Shown: piece after piece, positions 40,574 to 44,615 of the stretch
How positions within the stretch are numbered: the first letter of the stretch is position 1
Layout: every line of letters begins with the position of its first letter
Assembly: GCA_018457135.1 (NCBI GenBank)
Contig: JAGGDU010000164.1
Location: forward strand, 73,373 to 117,987
DNA length: 44,615 nt
Direction of reading: 5' to 3'
From: Trichodesmium erythraeum GBRTRLIN201
GTDB lineage: Bacteria; Cyanobacteriota; Cyanobacteriia; Cyanobacteriales; Microcoleaceae
The notes under the pieces: generated by a model
Databases searched by the model: none
What the model saw: only the letters and a program-made list of their open reading frames with translations
What the model was told of the DNA's origin: nothing
Program-made: the position numbers and the translations under genes

Positions 40574-41053
40574 TTACTCTTTTTTCCCTAAATCAGATTT
40601 AACTTCATTGCTAGTGAAATCACGCAACATTTTTTTTATTTCCATGTTATGTAACTCTTCTTGACCAATCATTGTACGAGCATATTCTTCTAGATATATA
40701 CTTGCATTTTCTACAGTTTCTAAGAATTTTTTATACAGTTCTAAAGCTTTAGCTTCATGGTTCAGACTTTCCTTTAAAAGATCTGCTACTGAATGTTTAT
40801 TTGTTTCTTCAATCGAAGCCACTTTTAATGTCGGATGACCTTCTAAACCTGTTAATATTTCTCCTGCTTGTTGAGCATGAAGTAAAGATTCATTAGCTTG
40901 AGCTTGAAAAAATTGTACAATTGGTATGCGATTAGGTCCTGTCACCATTAAGGAATAATGAGTATAGCGTACTACGCCTGCGAGTTCAAATTCCATAATA
41001 GAGTTTAATAACTCTACAGATTTTGTATTGTCAAGTTCTCTCATTTTAGGCAT
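40574..41053 (-). CDS. Bacterioferritin-like ferritin-family protein
   Basis: This 159-residue four-helix protein has the usual bacterioferritin length. Helix A has SIMEFELAGVVRYTHYSLM with the iron-site glutamate, helix B has ANESLLHAQQAGEILTGLEG, helix C has LNHEAKALELYKKFLETVEN and helix D has MIGQEELHNMEIKKMLRD with EExH. It probably stores iron or protects against iron-driven oxidation, important in iron-poor seas. In helix B the glutamate sits four residues before the histidine instead of the usual three, by eye alignment on the LEG that follows. The gene stands alone. A heme-binding methionine is not obvious, so the exact subfamily is open. Confidence 0.85.
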   Translation of the reverse strand: MPKMRELDNTKSVELLNSIMEFELAGVVRYTHYSLMVTGPNRIPIVQFFQAQANESLLHAQQAGEILTGLEGHPTLKVASIEETNKHSVADLLKESLNHEAKALELYKKFLETVENASIYLEEYARTMIGQEELHNMEIKKMLRDFTSNEVKSDLGKKE

Positions 41054-42492
41054 TTTAAGTTTAGATGTCTCTCAATTAATAGTAACTACTTATTTAGAGA
41101 CCAATATTTATTCAAGATTAATTTAAGCTTTTCTGGATTTAACTTTTATTTAAGGATATTAAATATTAACTATTTATATAGATAATTCAACTTTAAGAAA
41201 AAGGGAAATCAAATCACCTCAATCTTGGGTTAAAAGTAGGTTAATATCTGACTCTATTCCCAAACAAATCCCAGATTCGCTTTATATTTAGCAAAAACGT
41301 CTTGATATTCTTGCAGTCAACAAAAAAAAGATTTAAGAAATTCCTATAAAAAATGCTTAACTATGTTTCAGCAAAATTTGTCAAAGATTTATTAGCATAG
41401 GGTTTTCTTGTTCCATCTCATTAATTGTTGATAATTTATACAGTTTATTCCTAATAAACTGTGATATGTTTATTTTCCTAAATATGATCAACAAGAATAA
41501 CAACTTAATTCCATATTTCAAAAACTATCTAAAGAGCTAGTACTACTGTATATCATAAACCACCGAATTCCCTATCGCTATAAAAGTATAAGAGCTAATT
41601 TATAAAGTAAATATTCAAAACCTAAATTTATTGCTATGCTTAGGCTTTGCAAGTTTTGTCCAGTAAACCACAAATTCATAAAAACTAGGTAATAGAAAAC
41701 TATCGGCTAAGTTGACAAATCATTTATAAGCTGTAAATAGTAAAATCAAGTGACATATGATACTGGTTTTACTTCTTACTTAAGACTATTTTAAACCAAA
41801 ATATCATGAAGTATTCCCGGCAAAATTTTCAATGTGTTTTCTTTTTTTTTCGAGATATTGTCTACCTACTCTATTAGTAAAATTACCACTTTTTATAGGA
41901 CTAAAATAATCAACAATGAGAGCAAATAGATATAATATTGAAAATTTAATTCATAAGTCTAATTATTTTTCCATTGAGCATAGATAATAAAAAAATGTAT
42001 ATTATTATATGAATATCCAATAATGTTGTCAGTGATTTGAGCAATATTTTTATGTTTACTTTCTCCTAATAATCAGGATAAATAGTCAACCATTTTTTTG
42101 ACATTTAGTTTTTTATAAATCATCAAAATTTTAACACTCTTTTTCAATGGATAGAGGCAAGGTAAACAAGGTTATTTCTTTCATGGGCTAGCATTTTTAA
42201 CCTCAACCAAAATATATAAATAACCTCGACCTATTTGACTTGATTTTTTTTGAAATTCTAGATTATCAAAGTAAAAATTATTTTTATCAACCCCTACTAA
42301 ATACTAGTAATATTAGCAGGGGAAAAATATACAATTTAAAAACTATCAGCCTCATAAAAAAATCCAGAAAATTCAAAGCTCCACTTAATTTAGAAGGAGT
42401 TTAAATTATCTTATAAACCTAAAAATAACAATTCTTTTAATGGCTGAGTACTTATTTAAAAAAGTAAATTTTTGAAGTTAATTATTGTTTGA
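41054..42492. other. 1.4-kb spacer between the ferritin-like and lipoprotein genes
   Basis: Very A+T-rich with stops in all frames. A minus-strand stretch near 41815-41920 reads like protein for about 35 codons (FTNRVGRQYLEKKRKHIENF) but is not recognised. I call no gene. Confidence 0.45.
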
Positions 42493-42846
42493 TTATTGTT
42501 GAGGTGTTACCACAGTTATATCATTCTTAACAAAGTCTAATTGTTTAGGGCTCATAACTTTTTTGATGGCCAATTCATTAATATCTTTGTAAGGACGGCT
42601 TTCTTTTATTTTTTCTGGTAAATTAGGTACATTTAACTTGATTGCTAATTTTTTTAAATCTGAGTCTGAAGCATCATTTATATCTATTTTGATTGTAGCA
42701 CCAGGAGGAATAGATACATTTGAATTTGAAGTACCTGGACTAGTATTAGGAGTGGTGTTAGGAGTAATTGTACTTGCACAAGAACTGATGGCAATTAAGC
42801 TAGCAACGATTCCAGACAAGGATAGAAAATGAAAATAATTTATCAT
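42493..42846 (-). CDS. Small lipoprotein with helix-hairpin-helix-like domain
   Basis: This 117-residue protein has a hydrophobic leader with a lipobox ISSC (Cys23), a Thr/Pro/Ser/Asn-rich linker (about 25-48) and a C-terminal domain KIDINDASDSDLKKLAIKLN, PEKIKESRPYKDINELAIKK, SPKQLDFVKNDITV. The pattern (ID.N.A....L, then I..RPY..I.EL, then L......I) resembles the helix-hairpin-helix fold of ComEA C-termini and PsbU. Function is unknown; a DNA- or photosystem-related role would be guesswork. It is divergent from the lipoprotein gene at 43252. Confidence 0.72.
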   Translation of the reverse strand: MINYFHFLSLSGIVASLIAISSCASTITPNTTPNTSPGTSNSNVSIPPGATIKIDINDASDSDLKKLAIKLNVPNLPEKIKESRPYKDINELAIKKVMSPKQLDFVKNDITVVTPQQ

Positions 42847-43251
42847 ATTAGTTAGTTGAGAGAATTTTTTTGTTAATACTAAGACAAATCTATATTAATG
42901 GGTATGGAAAATATTGACAATTTTTAGTTAGGTTTTCTTCCTTAGTCCAAGACAGATATGACTAGGTATACTCTTAAGCAATTTCCACAGCTTCAATTAT
43001 TCCTTTTTTTTTCTGAATACATGAATACATAACTTTCTTTATCATGGGATACTTAATGACCAAAATTATATATAATGCCTCCTCAAGATTACTAATTTTA
43101 CTCTTAAGCAGTTTCATAGAAAAATAAATACATCAGTCAAAAAGGCCAACAAAAATATATCTACACTATTTAGATAATTACTTTAAAAAGATAGTTAATG
43201 GTTGTATAATCACTTACTCTGAACATCTTAACCTTTGCCATTATCAAAGCC
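42847..43251. promoter_or_regulatory. Divergent intergenic region between two lipoprotein genes
   Basis: These 405 A+T-rich bases should contain promoters for both genes. No clear operator was seen. Confidence 0.4.
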
Positions 43252-44115
43252 ATGAAAATGAGGATTAGAAAACTACTTTTAATGCTATTGACTCTAACTT
43301 TTGTAACTCCTACTTCTCTATTAAGTAGTTGTCGAAACCAAATAGATCAAGATAATACCAATTCAACTCAAATAATTGACAAAACTAAAGGTAATCTTAA
43401 GCTCCGTGCCAATGGAGAAGATTTTGTTAGGAAAGGCTTTATTACTAAAGATGGGTGGAAAATAACATTTGATAAACTCTACATTAATCTAGTTGAAGTT
43501 ACTGCCTATCAAACAGACCCACCCTACAAAGCTGAAACAGGGGCAAAACTAGAGGCAAAAGAAAAAGTCATTCTTACTAAAAGCAAAGTGGTAAACTTGG
43601 CAGAAGGAAATGAAACAGCAGAAACTATTTTAGTCAGTGAAATATCTGCTCCTCCAGGTCACTACAATGCTATCTCTTGGAAAATGCTTAAAGCAACTAA
43701 AAGCCCTGTTCAAGGTTATTCTTTATTAATGAGTGGCACAGCTACTAAAGATAGTAAGACTATATCTTTTATTGTCAAAATTGACCACGAACTAGAATTT
43801 ACCTGTGGAGATTTTGTCGGGGATCAACGTAAAGGTATTCTTAAAGCTGGAGAGACTGCAGAGTTGGAAACTACTTTTCACTTTGACCATCTTTTTGGTG
43901 ATAGTAATGCTAACCCAGATGAAGAAATTAATACAGAAGCATTAGGTTTTGCTCCTCTGGCAGCGATCGCTACAGCCGGAAAAGTTGAGGTAGATATGGA
44001 AACATTCAAAAAGAAACTTTCCCCTACTAATTATGAAAAATTTATGGCAATTTTACCTAGTTTGGGTCATGTGGGGGAAGGTCATTGCGATGGTCAAATT
44101 TTGAAGAGGGAATAG
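43252..44115 (+). CDS. Exported lipoprotein of unknown function
   Basis: This 287-residue protein starts with a basic and hydrophobic leader (MRIRKLLLMLLTLTFVTP) and a lipobox LSSC (Cys27), so it is lipid-anchored outside the inner membrane. The mature domain is beta-rich (GWKITFDKLYINLVEVTAYQ, APPGHYNAISWKMLKA, GTATKDSKTISFIVKIDHEL). A His/Asp/Glu cluster (TTFHFDHLFGD, then NPDEEIN) and a C-terminal GHVGEGHCDG suggest metal binding. I do not recognise the family with certainty. It is a single gene divergent from the helix-hairpin-helix lipoprotein. Confidence 0.8.
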   Translation: MKMRIRKLLLMLLTLTFVTPTSLLSSCRNQIDQDNTNSTQIIDKTKGNLKLRANGEDFVRKGFITKDGWKITFDKLYINLVEVTAYQTDPPYKAETGAKLEAKEKVILTKSKVVNLAEGNETAETILVSEISAPPGHYNAISWKMLKATKSPVQGYSLLMSGTATKDSKTISFIVKIDHELEFTCGDFVGDQRKGILKAGETAELETTFHFDHLFGDSNANPDEEINTEALGFAPLAAIATAGKVEVDMETFKKKLSPTNYEKFMAILPSLGHVGEGHCDGQILKRE

Positions 44116-44615
44116 ATAGTAGGGAATAGGAAGAAAAGGAAATATAAAATTAAGAAAAAACTGGATAAAAGTCGTCCCCAGCAGTTAGAAAATTCTCGTG
44201 CCTCTCAAATATAATAAATGCTACTAATTTAACTTCTGAGCTCTGAGTTATGATGCCAAATACACCAGGTATCAAAGCCAGAGCTAATTTTTTGTCATCA
44301 GAAAATATTTACAACCCTATATTTTTAGTTAGCTAATTCTAGTAAGCAGGTAAACAATTAGGAATTACACACTTTAAAAGCTGAAATCTAATCCTTGTCT
44401 AAACATCGCCCTTTGCAAATAATTTTGTGTAAATAGGCCGGTGTTAAAATGTGTCGTAATATTACAAAATGTAAATGAACCTCAAATCAACTGTGTAAAG
44501 GAGCTTAAAGTCAGTATACAAATCTTAATATAGCTAAGTTTTTTCATGCCTACCTACAAATATAGCAATCCTAAGTAGGTTGCGGCAAAATTTTATACTG
44601 AAAAAGTTTTGGGAA
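44116..44615. other. Right-end spacer
   Basis: No gene is visible in the last 500 bases. AAAGGAGCTT near 44497-44506 resembles a ribosome site, but no open frame follows within the window. Confidence 0.4.

Overview
The window looks like chromosomal DNA of a filamentous marine cyanobacterium, most likely Trichodesmium or a close relative. This is inferred from four things: many HIP1 octamers (GCGATCGC), a fused panC/cmk gene, a DevC-type permease, and A+T-rich DNA with low coding density and long spacers full of decayed genes and insertion sequences. I saw no tRNA, rRNA or CRISPR array.

Left end (1-7.5 kb, minus strand): two tandem copies of a two-gene module, each an NB-ARC (STAND) NTPase with an N-terminal helix-turn-helix-like region followed by a separate TPR-repeat protein. 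One TPR protein has 20 repeats of 40 residues. In the other module a 139-bp tandem duplication has shifted the 3' end of the NTPase gene out of frame and removed its overlap with the TPR gene. This is the best candidate in the window for a little-described system.

Middle (7.5-27.4 kb): a mostly non-coding stretch with glycosyltransferase scraps; a GldG-like auxiliary protein plus a DUF4340 protein; a polyamine-type ABC transporter (potA, potD, potB, potC) with unusually wide spacers; purM on the opposite strand; an RlpA-like protein; the panC/cmk fusion; a polysaccharide deacetylase; and a devC-like permease without its usual partners. TnpB zinc-finger remnants lie near 19.9-20.1 kb and 25.4-25.6 kb.

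Right half (27.4-44.6 kb): a segment of about 600 bp (the devC 3' flank plus the 3' end of a methyltransferase gene) is present twice, on either side of a 46-residue membrane-protein gene. A 99-bp MITE sits in one copy and is absent from the other, and a second MITE copy lies at 39.2 kb. Next come a decayed DegT-type aminotransferase/methyltransferase pair, intact eno, a graveyard of IS630-, IS1- and IS5-type elements with enolase-superfamily and sulfotransferase remnants, argC, a bacterioferritin-like gene and two divergent lipoprotein genes.

The housekeeping genes (purM, panC/cmk, eno, argC) are intact and scattered singly, while the accessory DNA between them is heavily eroded.
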